Positions 1 to 8,773 of a stretch of 25,718 bases of DNA are shown in pieces. This DNA comes from JAUVZF01 sp964539385. GTDB lineage: Bacteria > Planctomycetota > Phycisphaerae > FEN-1346. The notes beneath the pieces were generated by a model, which made no database searches, was not told the DNA's origin, and saw nothing but the letters and a program-made list of their open reading frames with translations. The DNA lies in the NCBI GenBank assembly GCA_964539385.1, contig CAZIJC010000054.1, forward strand, positions 1 to 25,718. Reading direction: 5' to 3'. The translations under genes were made by a program, and so were the position numbers. Each line of letters opens with the position of its first letter. Position 1 is the first letter of the stretch.

Positions 1-2
1 GC

Positions 3-293
3 CATATCGATGCTTGGGCCGTCTACGTGAACGGGAAAGACCTGGGGGCGTGGCACACCTTGGTGTTGCCGTTCCCCGTTCATCCCGCGGCGCTGCCGCC
101 GCTGATTTACCTTGACGAACGTGACATGTCCCATTACTCTAGACCCATGACAGCCGTAGGCCGGGGCGCGCCCCGGCAATCATGCTGCGGGCAGGTGGCC
201 TGGCCGAGTTCGGCATTGCCTCCCCGGAACTGCCCGGCCCGAAGCCGAAGGGCAAAGGGAGATAAGGGTCTATGCCACCCGGCTTTCTTATGA
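3..293 (+). CDS. possible C-terminal part of a gene entering from the left edge
   Basis: The frame is open from the first bases of the window to a stop at 291-293. The first 50 or so residues look protein-like (a stretch WAVYVNGKDLGAWH, then LPPLIYLDERDMSHY). The second half becomes Arg/Pro/Cys-rich and looks non-coding, so a real gene may have ended or decayed inside this frame. The phrase VNGKDLG resembles loops in galactose-binding-like domains of glycosidases, but that is too short to assign a family. No other frame here is better. Low confidence. Confidence 0.22.
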   Translation, partial: HIDAWAVYVNGKDLGAWHTLVLPFPVHPAALPPLIYLDERDMSHYSRPMTAVGRGAPRQSCCGQVAWPSSALPPRNCPARSRRAKGDKGLCHPAFL

Positions 294-447
294 GCCTGCT
301 TCTGGGGTTTGCCTGGCGGCGACGTGTGCTGCTCTGGGATCGGCCACGCCTCACCCTCCGCAGCACACGCAGGAGATGGCAACTTGACTTTCATTCAGGT
401 TGGCACAAGAATCGGGGGCAGGTCACGACCTAGCAGGAGGTACCCCT

Positions 448-891
448 ATGAATAAGGTCCAGACGAAAGGAGAAACGCCCCAAGATACCTTGCCCGTCAG
501 ACCTGTCCCAGACTGGGTCTGGGTACTCGGCGCGGCCTTTTTCCCACCTGGCATTTTCATAGCACTGGCCATAGGACGTGCCATGCGATGGTGGGGGGCA
601 ATACTCCTTGCCGCCGGGTCCGCTGGCATGTACTACGTGCTTGCTACTATTGCTGAATCTGGGGCGCGCGCTGCTGGCTTAGCCATGTTCTGGTTCTGTA
701 TTGCGGCCGGGCAGTTGCAGTATAGCATTGGCCATCGTCGCAACTTATGGAGTCCAGGCGCAAAGCGCATATGGAGAGTGTTTGGCTGGATTGCGGTGGT
801 GGCTGTGGTAATCTCGTCGGCGCTGGTCTACGATAGTCTATTCCGACCTCTAAAGTGGTTTTTCATAAATCATGTCGCATATCCGCAGTGA
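448..891 (+). CDS. small four-helix membrane protein, unknown function
   Basis: A 147-residue protein. The ATG at 448 is chosen over an in-frame ATG at 400 because AGGAGG (435-440) lies 7 bases before it. A polar N-terminus of about 20 residues is followed by four hydrophobic segments at roughly residues 23-43, 48-68, 77-94 and 112-132. Short Arg/Trp-rich links lie between them, and the tail is WFFINHVAYPQ. No catalytic or binding motif is visible and I do not recognise a family. It stands alone: the next gene starts 306 bases later behind hairpins. Codon use looks slightly less GC-biased than the neighbours. The good ribosome site and clean membrane-segment pattern argue that it is real. Confidence 0.7.
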   Translation: MNKVQTKGETPQDTLPVRPVPDWVWVLGAAFFPPGIFIALAIGRAMRWWGAILLAAGSAGMYYVLATIAESGARAAGLAMFWFCIAAGQLQYSIGHRRNLWSPGAKRIWRVFGWIAVVAVVISSALVYDSLFRPLKWFFINHVAYPQ

Positions 892-1033
892 GGAGGGGCG
901 AATTCACATCGCAAGTGCAACGGGTCGGCGCCAGAAGACCTCTGGGATTCCGTTGACACCCATAACCGCCCTCGTGTCAAGGGCGATCTTGCCCCGCCCT
1001 TGTTTCACCGGGGCCGTATGGGGGGCTGTAGGG

Positions 1034-1070
1034 TGGGTGCTTCGCACCCAGGCACGGCCATGCTCGTGCC
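1034..1070. repeat. tandem hairpins, REP-like, upstream of the propeller gene
   Basis: The 306-base gap 892-1197 holds no gene I can support. It contains two adjacent inverted repeats. TGGGTGC-TTC-GCACCCA (1034-1050) is a perfect 7-bp stem, and GGCACG-8 nt-CGTGCC (1051-1070) has a 6-bp stem. They are preceded by GTAGGG (1028-1033). GTAGGG followed by a GC-rich hairpin also occurs on the - strand at 12450-12479, so this may be a dispersed palindromic family. There is no T-run, so it is not a typical intrinsic terminator. Confidence 0.5.
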
Positions 1071-1197
1071 GTCCAATGCTTCCGCCACCTGCGAGGTTGG
1101 ACGCGCAGCATATTGCTCCCCAAGCCCCGGAAGATTACCATGTCACGGCTTCCGCTGCCGCAATCCCGAGCAGCGCAGAAAGAAGGAGAGGGCGACC

Positions 1198-4100
1198 GTG
1201 ACCAGACGAAACCTGCTGAACGTTTCCTGTTGTGCCGCCATCGTCGTGGCGGTGGCACAAACCGCATGGGCTCTTGATGCCGCAGACGAGGCGCGAGAGA
1301 TCCTCCGTTCGACCGGCGTCAAGGGCGGCCTGGTTGTCCACGTCGGCTGCGGGGATGGAAAACTGACCGCCGCACTCCACGCAAGCGACAGTTACCTGGT
1401 TCACGGATTGGACGCCGGCGCGAACAACGTTCGCCAGGCGCGCGATTCCATAACCAGGCAGGGAGTGTACGGCCAAGTGTCCGTGGAACAGTGGCCGGGA
1501 AACATGCTTCCCTATATCGACAACGTGGTGAACCTGCTGGTGGTGGAAGAGCCGGCGCGCGTCTCGGAGGTCGAGGCGATGCGCGTCCTGTGTCCCAACG
1601 GCGTTGTCTCGGTGAAGAAAGACGGCAAATGGACGAAGACCGTCAAGCCGTGGCCGGACGATATCGACGAGTGGACACACTTCCTTCACGATGCCACGGG
1701 CAACGCCGTGGCCAAAGACAGCCGCATCGCCACGCCGAAGCATCTCCAGTGGCAGGCGGAGCCCAAACGCACGAGAGACCACGACGCGCAGGCCAGCATC
1801 AGCGCCATGACCTCCAGCGGCGGCCGCCTGTTCTACATTCTCGACGAGGGGCTCACGTCGCTGATCCATCGTCCCGCCAAGTGGCATCTCATCGCCCGCG
1901 ACGCCTTCAACGGCATGCTGCTGTGGAAGCGGAACATCGACTCCTGGGTAACGCATCTCCATTACTTTCGCTCCGGGCCCGCGCAACTGCCGCGGCGGCT
2001 GGTTTCAATCGGCGACCGCGTGTATGCAACGCTCGGCCTCGAAGCGCCCGTGACGGCCCTGGATGCCGCCACCGGAAAGACGCTGTTCGCCTGCGCCGGG
2101 TCGGAGAAGACCGAGGAGTTCATCTGCCACGACGGCATCCTGCTCGCGGTGGTCGGCGATCCCCGTCTGTGGAACCGTTACGCCCCCAAAATCGGCAACT
2201 ACTGGGATTTCTACGACGAGAACGGGCCCGAGGCGGCCAAGCGCATCGTTGCCTATCAGGCCGATACGGGCAAAGAACTGTGGCGGATCGAGGGCGCTAA
2301 TCTTGCGCGGCTGGCCCCGCTGTCGCTCGCCGCCGGAAACAAGAGGGCCTTTTATCTCGATAACGAGAATCTCTACTGCGTCGATTTGCCGTCCGGGGCG
2401 CAACTCTGGAAGGCGCCGTTCCCCACGAAGGGCCTGTTCCTGATGAATTACGCGCCAACCGTCGTACAGTACAACGATACGATTGTCTGTTTGTCGCTCG
2501 ACAGGTTGTCGGTCTTCGCCGTCAAGGACGGCCGCAAACTCTGGGAGACCACGGGGTACGCCGGCTTCGCGTCGCCCGGCGACCTGTTTGTGATCGATGA
2601 CCTGGTATGGACATTTCCCACTACCGCAACGGTCCACGTGGATAAGCAAAAGGTGCCGGGCAAGGGCAACGAGTTTCTGGCCTTTGACCTGGCCACCGGC
2701 CAGGTGAAAAAAAGGTTGGCCAAGAAAGACGTGTGGCCGGGCGGGCATCACCATCGCTGTTACCGGAACAAGGCCACGCAGCGCTACCTCATCAGCGGCC
2801 GGCGCGCCCTGGAGTTTGTGGACCTCAAGGGCGACGACAACACCATCAACTGGTGGCTCAGAGGCGTGTGCCAGTATGGCATCATGCCCTGCAATGGATT
2901 AGTCTACATGCCACCGCATCCCTGCAAGTGTTTCGCCCGGATAAAGTTCGACGGATTTCACGCGGTGGCCGCTCAGCGGGCCAAGGCGGGCTCCGAGAGC
3001 CCGCCCGCTGAAAGGCTCCTCAAGGGACCCGCCTACGAGTCCGTTTCAAACCTGAAATCCGAAGGCCGGAATGGGAAGCCCCTCGCCGCCGCCCGGACGC
3101 CCAAAACCTCGGCCTGGGCGGCGCCGGCGCCGAATGCCCATCCCGAAGAGTGGCCTACCTATCGTCATGATATAACCCGTAGCGGCTGCGCGAGCACGAA
3201 GGTCCCTGCGGACCTCCGGAAGAAGTGGCAGGCCGATATAGGCGCCAGGTTGAGCGGCGTCGTCGTGGCGCAGAACCGCTTGTTCGTGAGCGCCGTGGAC
3301 CGTCAGACCCTTTACTGTCTGGACGCCGACAGCGGAAAAACGCTGTGGCGATTCGTCGCCGAGGGCCGCGTTGATTCGCCGCCCACGATCTCGGGCGGCA
3401 CGGTGCTGTTCGGCTGCCGGAACGGATACGTCTATGCCCTGCGCGCCGCCGACGGCGAACTGGCGTGGCGCTTCAGGGGCGCCCCTGCCGACAGGCGCAC
3501 CGTCGTGCGCGACAGGCTCGAATCGGTCTGGCCCATACATGGCAGCGTGTTGGTGCACGGGGGAGTGGTCTACTTTGCCGCCGGGCAGTCCTCGTACCTG
3601 GACGGCGGCATCCGGTTGATCGGCCTGGATGCCCGCTCCGGCGCCGTGCGCTGCACCACCACGTTCAGCACCGAAGGCGTCAGCCAGTCCGGTGGCATGC
3701 CGGACGTGCTGGTTTCGGACGGACAAACCATCGTCATGCGCCAGATGCGGTACGATTTGTCGCTCCAGGCGGGCAAGGGCCGGGGGGCGCGAACCATCAT
3801 GGCAAATACCGGCCTGCTCGAGGATTGCTGGGGCCACCGCTGGAACTGGACCTTGGGCGGCGGGGCATCGTGTCCGGCCGGCAAACTTCTGGTGTTCGAC
3901 GGCGGCATGGCCTATGGCGTCGAGACCTTCTACACGTATCTGAAACATGATAAGGCCATGCAGCCGTCCACGCACACCGGCCACCTGCATCAAAAGTACG
4001 CCCGCTACACCAGGGACCAGTTTCCGATAGGCACCAGGCTTTTTGCCCAACAGAACCAGGTCGGGGAATCCGCCAAGAGGAGGAGGTTGCTCCTGGCACA

Positions 4101-4392
4101 GAACAACCACGCATGGAACCACAAAACGCTCGTCCAGTTCCGTGCCATCGTTCTGGCGGGCGACGCCCTGTTCGGCGCGGGATGGAAAGACGCCGTCGAG
4201 GTCTCTGAAGCAAACCCGAACAGCGCCCGCGAGACCGTCCTGATGGTCATCTCCACCGCCGACGGCAAAACGCTCGGCCAGTATCCGCTCGACGCACAGC
4301 CCGTCTTCGACGGCTTCGCCGCAGCCTACGGCAGCCTCTACATGGCGATGAACAACGGCACAGTCGCCTGCTGGGCCGGCGCGAAACCATAG
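1198..4392 (+). CDS. secreted protein: methyltransferase-like domain fused to two PQQ-type beta-propeller regions
   Basis: A 1064-residue protein from GTG 1198, chosen because AAGGAG (1183-1188) precedes it by 9 bases and a signal peptide follows at once (hydrophobic residues about 12-26, likely cut after AWA). Residues 46-54 read VVHVGCGDG, the glycine-rich motif I of class I SAM-dependent methyltransferases, and a short Rossmann-like region runs to about residue 150. From about 180 to 590 there are PQQ/BamB-like blades with repeated D-x-x-T/S-G-K-x-L-W type phrases. A Pro/Ala-rich linker follows, and a second propeller starts at about 651 with EEWPTYRHDITRSG and runs to the end. The role is inferred to be periplasmic or cell-surface, probably a binding or scaffold propeller. 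The methyltransferase part may be inactive, because SAM is not expected outside the cytoplasm. The next gene follows after 18 bases, so the two likely share an operon. Confidence 0.85.
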   Translation: MTRRNLLNVSCCAAIVVAVAQTAWALDAADEAREILRSTGVKGGLVVHVGCGDGKLTAALHASDSYLVHGLDAGANNVRQARDSITRQGVYGQVSVEQWPGNMLPYIDNVVNLLVVEEPARVSEVEAMRVLCPNGVVSVKKDGKWTKTVKPWPDDIDEWTHFLHDATGNAVAKDSRIATPKHLQWQAEPKRTRDHDAQASISAMTSSGGRLFYILDEGLTSLIHRPAKWHLIARDAFNGMLLWKRNIDSWVTHLHYFRSGPAQLPRRLVSIGDRVYATLGLEAPVTALDAATGKTLFACAGSEKTEEFICHDGILLAVVGDPRLWNRYAPKIGNYWDFYDENGPEAAKRIVAYQADTGKELWRIEGANLARLAPLSLAAGNKRAFYLDNENLYCVDLPSGAQLWKAPFPTKGLFLMNYAPTVVQYNDTIVCLSLDRLSVFAVKDGRKLWETTGYAGFASPGDLFVIDDLVWTFPTTATVHVDKQKVPGKGNEFLAFDLATGQVKKRLAKKDVWPGGHHHRCYRNKATQRYLISGRRALEFVDLKGDDNTINWWLRGVCQYGIMPCNGLVYMPPHPCKCFARIKFDGFHAVAAQRAKAGSESPPAERLLKGPAYESVSNLKSEGRNGKPLAAARTPKTSAWAAPAPNAHPEEWPTYRHDITRSGCASTKVPADLRKKWQADIGARLSGVVVAQNRLFVSAVDRQTLYCLDADSGKTLWRFVAEGRVDSPPTISGGTVLFGCRNGYVYALRAADGELAWRFRGAPADRRTVVRDRLESVWPIHGSVLVHGGVVYFAAGQSSYLDGGIRLIGLDARSGAVRCTTTFSTEGVSQSGGMPDVLVSDGQTIVMRQMRYDLSLQAGKGRGARTIMANTGLLEDCWGHRWNWTLGGGASCPAGKLLVFDGGMAYGVETFYTYLKHDKAMQPSTHTGHLHQKYARYTRDQFPIGTRLFAQQNQVGESAKRRRLLLAQNNHAWNHKTLVQFRAIVLAGDALFGAGWKDAVEVSEANPNSARETVLMVISTADGKTLGQYPLDAQPVFDGFAAAYGSLYMAMNNGTVACWAGAKP

Positions 4393-4410
4393 GATCTCCA
4401 GGAGCCGCCA

Positions 4411-5700
4411 ATGCCCTGCCGCATCCCGGCCGTCGCAGCCGTCGCCCTGTTTCTCTGGCCCCTCTCGTGCGCCGGCCAGGGGCAGTGGAGCCGCTTTCGC
4501 GGACCGAACGGCACCGGCATCAGCCAGGCCACCACCGTGCCGGCTACGTGGACCGACGCCGACTACAACTGGAAGGTCAAACTGCCCGGCACCGGCCACT
4601 CCTCGCCCGTCCTCTGGGGCAAGCGCATCTTCCTGACGTGCGGCATCGGGGAAGACGCCGCGCGGATCATCCTCTGCCTCGACACGGCCGACGGCCGCAC
4701 ACTCTGGAAGCGCGAGTACCCTTCCGAGACCTTCAACCAGCACCGCGACAACTCCTTTGCCAGTGCCACGCCCGCCGCCGACGCCAGCGGCGTGGTCCAC
4801 ACGTGGACAACGCCCAAGCAGATCGTCCTCCTGGCCCTCGACCCCGATGGCCGCGAGGTCTGGCGACGCGACCTCGGCTCCATCGTTGCCGCCCACGGCA
4901 GCGGCGCCTCGCCTGTCATCTTCGGCGACCTTGTCGTCCTGACCAACGATCAGGAGGACCTGAACCGGATGCCCTGGGACCGCGTCCTCCGACCCCGTCC
5001 CGTGGGGGTGAGTTCCCTCATCGCCGTCGATCGCAAGACGGGGAAAACCCGATGGCAACTCCAGCGCCGCACGGCCCTGGCGGCCTACTCGACACCGTGC
5101 GTTTACCGGCCCGAAGGCGGACCGGCCGAACTCATCGTCACCAGCACCGCCCACGGCATCACGTCCGTGGACCCGGCCACCGGCAACGTCAACTGGGAGG
5201 TGGACAAGATCTTTCTGGACCGCTGCGTCGGCTCCCCCGTCACGGCGCCCGGCCTGGTCATCGCCGGGTACGGCTACGGCGTCCGGGGGACGCTTTGCGT
5301 TGCCGTGCGGCCGGGCTCGCGCGCGAAAGGCGTGGAGCCGACGATAGCGTACCAACTCAAGAAACCCGTCCCCCTTGTGCCCACGCCCGTGGTCAAGGAC
5401 GGCAAACTGTTCCTCTGGCACGACGACGGCAAGGTCGCGTGCGTCGATGTGAAGACCGGCCGGGAAATCTGGCGCGAACGCATCGGCGGATTCTATTACG
5501 GCTCGCCCGTGTGGGTGGACGGCCGCCTCTATTGCATCTCGCGCAAAGGCGAGGTGGTGGTCCTCGCCGTCTCGGCCGACCCCAAAGTCCTCGCCCGCGT
5601 GCCGTTAGGCGAAAAGAGTTACGCCACACCCGCCGTCGCCGACGGCGTGATGTATCTGCGAAGCCTCTCCCACCTGTTCTCCCTCGGCGGCAAGAAGTAG
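4411..5700 (+). CDS. secreted PQQ-binding-like beta-propeller protein (BamB-like fold)
   Basis: A 429-residue protein. ATG 4411 has AGGAG (4400-4404) 6 bases upstream. An N-terminal signal peptide (hydrophobic, ending near LSCAGQG) is followed by WSRFRGPNGTGIS, the opening typical of planctomycetal PQQ-like propeller proteins. Blade motifs recur through the protein, for example LDTADGRTLWKREY, LDPDGREVWRRDL, VDRKTGKTRWQLQ, VDPATGNVNWEV and VDVKTGREIWRE, which fits one 7- or 8-bladed propeller. The Cys near the cleavage site has Pro-Leu-Ser before it, a poor lipobox, so lipoprotein status is uncertain. It lacks the methyltransferase-like domain of its upstream partner. Substrate is unknown; quinoprotein dehydrogenase activity is not supported by any motif I can see. 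Confidence 0.88.
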   Translation: MPCRIPAVAAVALFLWPLSCAGQGQWSRFRGPNGTGISQATTVPATWTDADYNWKVKLPGTGHSSPVLWGKRIFLTCGIGEDAARIILCLDTADGRTLWKREYPSETFNQHRDNSFASATPAADASGVVHTWTTPKQIVLLALDPDGREVWRRDLGSIVAAHGSGASPVIFGDLVVLTNDQEDLNRMPWDRVLRPRPVGVSSLIAVDRKTGKTRWQLQRRTALAAYSTPCVYRPEGGPAELIVTSTAHGITSVDPATGNVNWEVDKIFLDRCVGSPVTAPGLVIAGYGYGVRGTLCVAVRPGSRAKGVEPTIAYQLKKPVPLVPTPVVKDGKLFLWHDDGKVACVDVKTGREIWRERIGGFYYGSPVWVDGRLYCISRKGEVVVLAVSADPKVLARVPLGEKSYATPAVADGVMYLRSLSHLFSLGGKK

Positions 5701-5757
5701 GGGCGTTGCCCTGCACCGAAGCCACCCTCTTGAGGGGGTAGGTGTTTAGCGGGGTGG

Positions 5758-5782
5758 CACGGCCACGCGCAGCGTGACCGTG
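5758..5782. repeat. hairpin downstream of the propeller operon
   Basis: CACGGCCACGC (5758-5768), a 3-nt loop, then GCGTGACCGTG (5772-5782): an 11-bp stem with one C-A mismatch, 57 bases after the stop of the second propeller gene. No U-tract follows. It could be a Rho-independent-like pause, an mRNA 3'-end stabiliser or a dispersed palindrome. Confidence 0.45.
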
Positions 5783-5872
5783 TGCTCCTCGGCGCCACGC
5801 GACCCGCGGCCTCCGTACGGATGGCGCGCCTTCCTCTTTATAGGCAGGCCCTTGGCACGCGGGAGCCGGACG

Positions 5873-5995
5873 ATGTATACTTCGGCCGGCGAGAAGGTGG
5901 AGATTGCGGGTCAGAAGGAAACCGCGACGGTTCGCAAGGTGCCCGCCGCGACCAGGACGGTGGAATGGAAGGTGATGTGTGCCCGCCACGAGTAG
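5873..5995 (+). pseudogene. possible 40-residue gene remnant
   Basis: In the 344-base gap between the second propeller gene and the GH130-like gene, an ATG at 5873 opens a 40-residue frame. Its sequence (VEIAGQKETATVRKVP, then RTVEWKVMCARHE before the stop) looks like the last beta-strands of a larger secreted protein. GGGAG lies 8 bases before the ATG. No longer homologous frame is visible upstream, so it is either a decayed C-terminus or a chance frame. Confidence 0.25.
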
Positions 5996-6044
5996 AGTTC
6001 GGCAGGAGGCTTTTCGACAAGATCTTCCCATCGGGACAGAACCA

Positions 6045-7112
6045 ATGAACAATCACCAATCGACTCGCCGCGGTTTCCTGAGAGCCGTGACGGCGGCGGC
6101 CTTGACCGTAGCCGCGCCAGTCTTCGGCCCATCCCTCGCGTTGGGCAACGCCGACAAGGACGGCTGGGACTTGGGGCCGTTTGTCAAGCGGAAGCAGCCG
6201 ATCCTCCGGCCGACGAAGGACTCCACGTTTCGTTGCCCCGTCCGGGGCAAGGAAGTCCGGTGGGAGGAGCAGAACGTGTACAACCCGGCCGCCGTGGTGC
6301 GCGGCGACAAGGTCTACTTGCTCTACCGGGCGGACGACAAGAGCCCGGACCTCAAGTGGGGAAGAACCTGCCGTACAGGCCTGGCCTGCAGCGAGGACGG
6401 CGTCAACTTCACACGACATACAAAGCCGGTCCTCTACCCGGACAACGACCCCTGGAAGGAGTACGAGTGGGAAGGCGGCTGCGAGGACCTCCATATCATC
6501 GAGGGCGAAGACGGCACCTACTGCATGAACTACACCACCTGGAGCGGCAAGCGCGACACCATGTCCGTGGCGACATCCCGCGATCTGGTCCACTGGACCA
6601 AGCACGGGCCGGCCTTTCGGAAGGCCGCGCCGCGAAAGGTCTACGGATCGCGGACCGGGGTGGTGGTATCGCGACTCCAAGGCAACCGCCTGATTGCCAC
6701 GAAGATCAACGGCAAGTACTGGATGTACTACACGCATCCGTGCGCCCTTGCCTGGAGCGACAACCTCATCGACTGGACGCCGGCAGGCAAGTCGGTCTGG
6801 GGTGGCTCGCACGAAGCCGGCGCCCTTGCCCTCCTGCGTGGAGACGGCATCCTGCTGATGACGCAAGGGGGACACCATTCCCTCGGCGCCTGGACGCTCC
6901 GCCAGGCCCTGATCGACCGCAACGACCTGACAACGGTGCGGAAACAGCAGGACCGGCCGTTCCTCTATCCGGAACACGACTGGGAGAAGAAGGGATTCAC
7001 GGGCCGTACAACGGTCGCCAATGGCTTGGTGTACTTCAAGGGCAACTGGCTTCTCTATTACGGCGCGGCAGACCGAGTGATCGGTCTGGCGACGTGCGCC
7101 AGACAGGATTAG
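6045..7112 (+). CDS. Tat-exported GH130-like five-bladed propeller protein (beta-mannoside phosphorylase/hydrolase family)
   Basis: A 355-residue protein from ATG 6045, chosen because it places a twin-arginine signal (STRRGFLRA, then an Ala-rich hydrophobic stretch to about residue 34) at the N-terminus. Family marks of GH130 or close relatives are VYNPAAVV (78-85), YLLYRADD, GLACSEDGVNF, GGCEDLHII with Asp148 where GH130 enzymes carry the general acid (the VEDPR position), ATSRDLVHWTKHGP, INGKYWMYYT and a C-terminal LLYYGAADRVIGLATC. GH130 enzymes act on beta-mannosides by phosphorolysis or, in some subfamilies, hydrolysis. Export to the periplasm favours hydrolysis, since phosphorolysis is usually cytoplasmic. 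It precedes two sulfatases on the same strand. The ribosome site is weak. Confidence 0.82.
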   Translation: MNNHQSTRRGFLRAVTAAALTVAAPVFGPSLALGNADKDGWDLGPFVKRKQPILRPTKDSTFRCPVRGKEVRWEEQNVYNPAAVVRGDKVYLLYRADDKSPDLKWGRTCRTGLACSEDGVNFTRHTKPVLYPDNDPWKEYEWEGGCEDLHIIEGEDGTYCMNYTTWSGKRDTMSVATSRDLVHWTKHGPAFRKAAPRKVYGSRTGVVVSRLQGNRLIATKINGKYWMYYTHPCALAWSDNLIDWTPAGKSVWGGSHEAGALALLRGDGILLMTQGGHHSLGAWTLRQALIDRNDLTTVRKQQDRPFLYPEHDWEKKGFTGRTTVANGLVYFKGNWLLYYGAADRVIGLATCARQD

Positions 7113-7215
7113 AGACTTTCATTCGCCGGCCAAGACGGCGCGCCGACGAGGAGATAGGCGAACCGAGAAGTCAGGCTTCCCGATTGAGCCGGCTTCTACA
7201 GTCAGGATGAACGCG

Positions 7216-8604
7216 ATGAGTGGACGCACAGATCGCAGAGAGTTCCTCAAGACGATGGCCCTCGCCGCCGGAGCCGCCCTTGCGCTGCCCTGTGTCGCCC
7301 GCGGCAAGGAGGCCAAGAAGCGTCGTGCCGCGATGGAGGGCACCGGGCGCGCGGCCGCCGATGACCGGGGAAAGCCCAACATCATCCTCTGCATGACGGA
7401 CGACCAGGGCTGGGGCGACACCAGCTACAACGGCCACCCGGAATTGAAGACTCCGAACCTGGATGCGATGGCGGCGGCGGGTATCCGCTTCGACCGCTTC
7501 TACGCGGCGCACCCCCTCTGCTCGCCCACGCGGGCGAGCTGCCTCACCGGGCGAAGTCCCGTGCGCTACCGCTGCATGTCATGGGGACACGACCTGCCGC
7601 TGCGCGAGGTCACCATCGCCGAGGCCGTCCGGACGGCCGGGTACGCCACGGGCCATTTCGGCAAGTGGCACCTGGGCGGCATTCCCCATGCCGACGGCGG
7701 CACCGGCCGCGGCCTGCCCGAAAGCTTCTGCCCCAAACCGCGGCACCCCGGCAACCAGGGCTTCGACGAGTGGTTCTCCGCCGGGAACTGGTACGACATC
7801 GGCCACGAGTACATCTACCACAACGGCCGGCAGGTGCCGCCGCGGAAGGGCGACACGGCGGACGTCCTCATGGACGTCGCGCTCGAGTGGATCGGCAGGC
7901 AGGCGGCGGGGAAGAAGCCTTTCCTGGCGGCCATCTGGTTCCCCTCGCCCCATGGGCCGCACAAGGCGACGCCCGAGGACGCCGCGCCCTACGCCAAGTA
8001 CGGCAAGAAGAAGGCGAACTACTACGGCGAGCTCGCCGCCGTCGACCGCAACATGGGGCGGCTCCGCAAGGCGCTGCGGGAGATGAAGATCGCCGACGAC
8101 ACGATGCTGTGGTTCTGTTCGGACAACGGCGGTGCGTTCCCCGGCTCGACGGGCGGGCTGCCCGGCGGCAAGAAATGGCTTACCGAAGGCGGCACGCGCG
8201 TGCCGGGCATCCTCGAATGGCCCGCGCGGGCGCCCAAGCCCTTCGTCACCAGCGTGCCCGCCTGCACCATGGACTTCTACCCGACGGCCCTCGACCTGCT
8301 GGACATCAAAATGCCCGACCAGGTCGAGCCGATCGACGGCATCAGCCTGCTGCCGCTGATCGGCGGCAAGATGGACCGCCGGCCGAAGCCGATTCCGCTC
8401 GTCTCCGGCCAGCAGGTGCGGCTTATCGACAATGAGCACATTCTGCAGAAGGGCCGGCTCTTCCGCTTTGCCGAGGGAGGGCGCAAGGACGTCGATATCA
8501 CCGACCAGGAGCCGGAAGTCCTCAAGCGGCTGACCGCCTGGCTGGACCAGTGGCGAGCATCGGTCAAGAAGGACCAGGCCTTCTACGCCGTCAAGCGCCG
8601 GTGA
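7216..8604 (+). CDS. Tat-exported S1-family sulfatase (Cys-type)
   Basis: An arylsulfatase-like alkaline-phosphatase-fold enzyme that cleaves sulfate esters, probably from glycans. ATG 7216 (462 residues) is preferred over ATG 7207 because AGGATGA at 7204-7210 sits at ribosome-site distance from it. The Tat signal TDRREFLKT is followed by an Ala-rich core. Numbered from 7216: Asp62-Asp63 in MTDDQGWGD (metal ligands); Cys102 in CSPTRASCLTG (the C-x-P-x-R formylglycine signature); GKWHLGG; and Asp303-Asn304 in CSDNGG. The C-terminal subdomain is compact and lacks the usual clear YKL-type substrate segment. It needs a formylglycine-generating enzyme or anSME, which is not in this window. Exact substrate cannot be told. 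Confidence 0.92.
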   Translation: MSGRTDRREFLKTMALAAGAALALPCVARGKEAKKRRAAMEGTGRAAADDRGKPNIILCMTDDQGWGDTSYNGHPELKTPNLDAMAAAGIRFDRFYAAHPLCSPTRASCLTGRSPVRYRCMSWGHDLPLREVTIAEAVRTAGYATGHFGKWHLGGIPHADGGTGRGLPESFCPKPRHPGNQGFDEWFSAGNWYDIGHEYIYHNGRQVPPRKGDTADVLMDVALEWIGRQAAGKKPFLAAIWFPSPHGPHKATPEDAAPYAKYGKKKANYYGELAAVDRNMGRLRKALREMKIADDTMLWFCSDNGGAFPGSTGGLPGGKKWLTEGGTRVPGILEWPARAPKPFVTSVPACTMDFYPTALDLLDIKMPDQVEPIDGISLLPLIGGKMDRRPKPIPLVSGQQVRLIDNEHILQKGRLFRFAEGGRKDVDITDQEPEVLKRLTAWLDQWRASVKKDQAFYAVKRR

Positions 8605-8773
8605 GCCGCCGCAGGGGCCGTCGCAAGCGGAAGACTTCATCCCAAAGTTCAGGCACACAATGGGCAACCGGCTTCGCCGAGTTGAGTATCGTTTCCGCGG
8701 AACTCGCCAGGCTGCGCAAAAGACTCATATAGAGCGTTCGCTTCACGGAGCAGAAGGGAGGAATCGCTGTCAC

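Noticed and set aside
272..433. 53-codon + frame with GGGAG upstream
   Set aside because: Arg-rich, no recognisable feature, and ends just before the ribosome site of the 448 gene; too weak to list as a gene.
3046..5421. Long antisense open frame of 791 codons on the - strand
   Set aside because: It runs through both propeller genes, has no ribosome site or domain, and its Ala/Gly/Arg/Val-rich product is the mirror of GC-rich third positions.
4467..5741. 424-codon + frame overlapping the second propeller gene
   Set aside because: Arg/Pro/His-rich product with no motifs; it is a shadow of the 4411-5700 gene in another frame.
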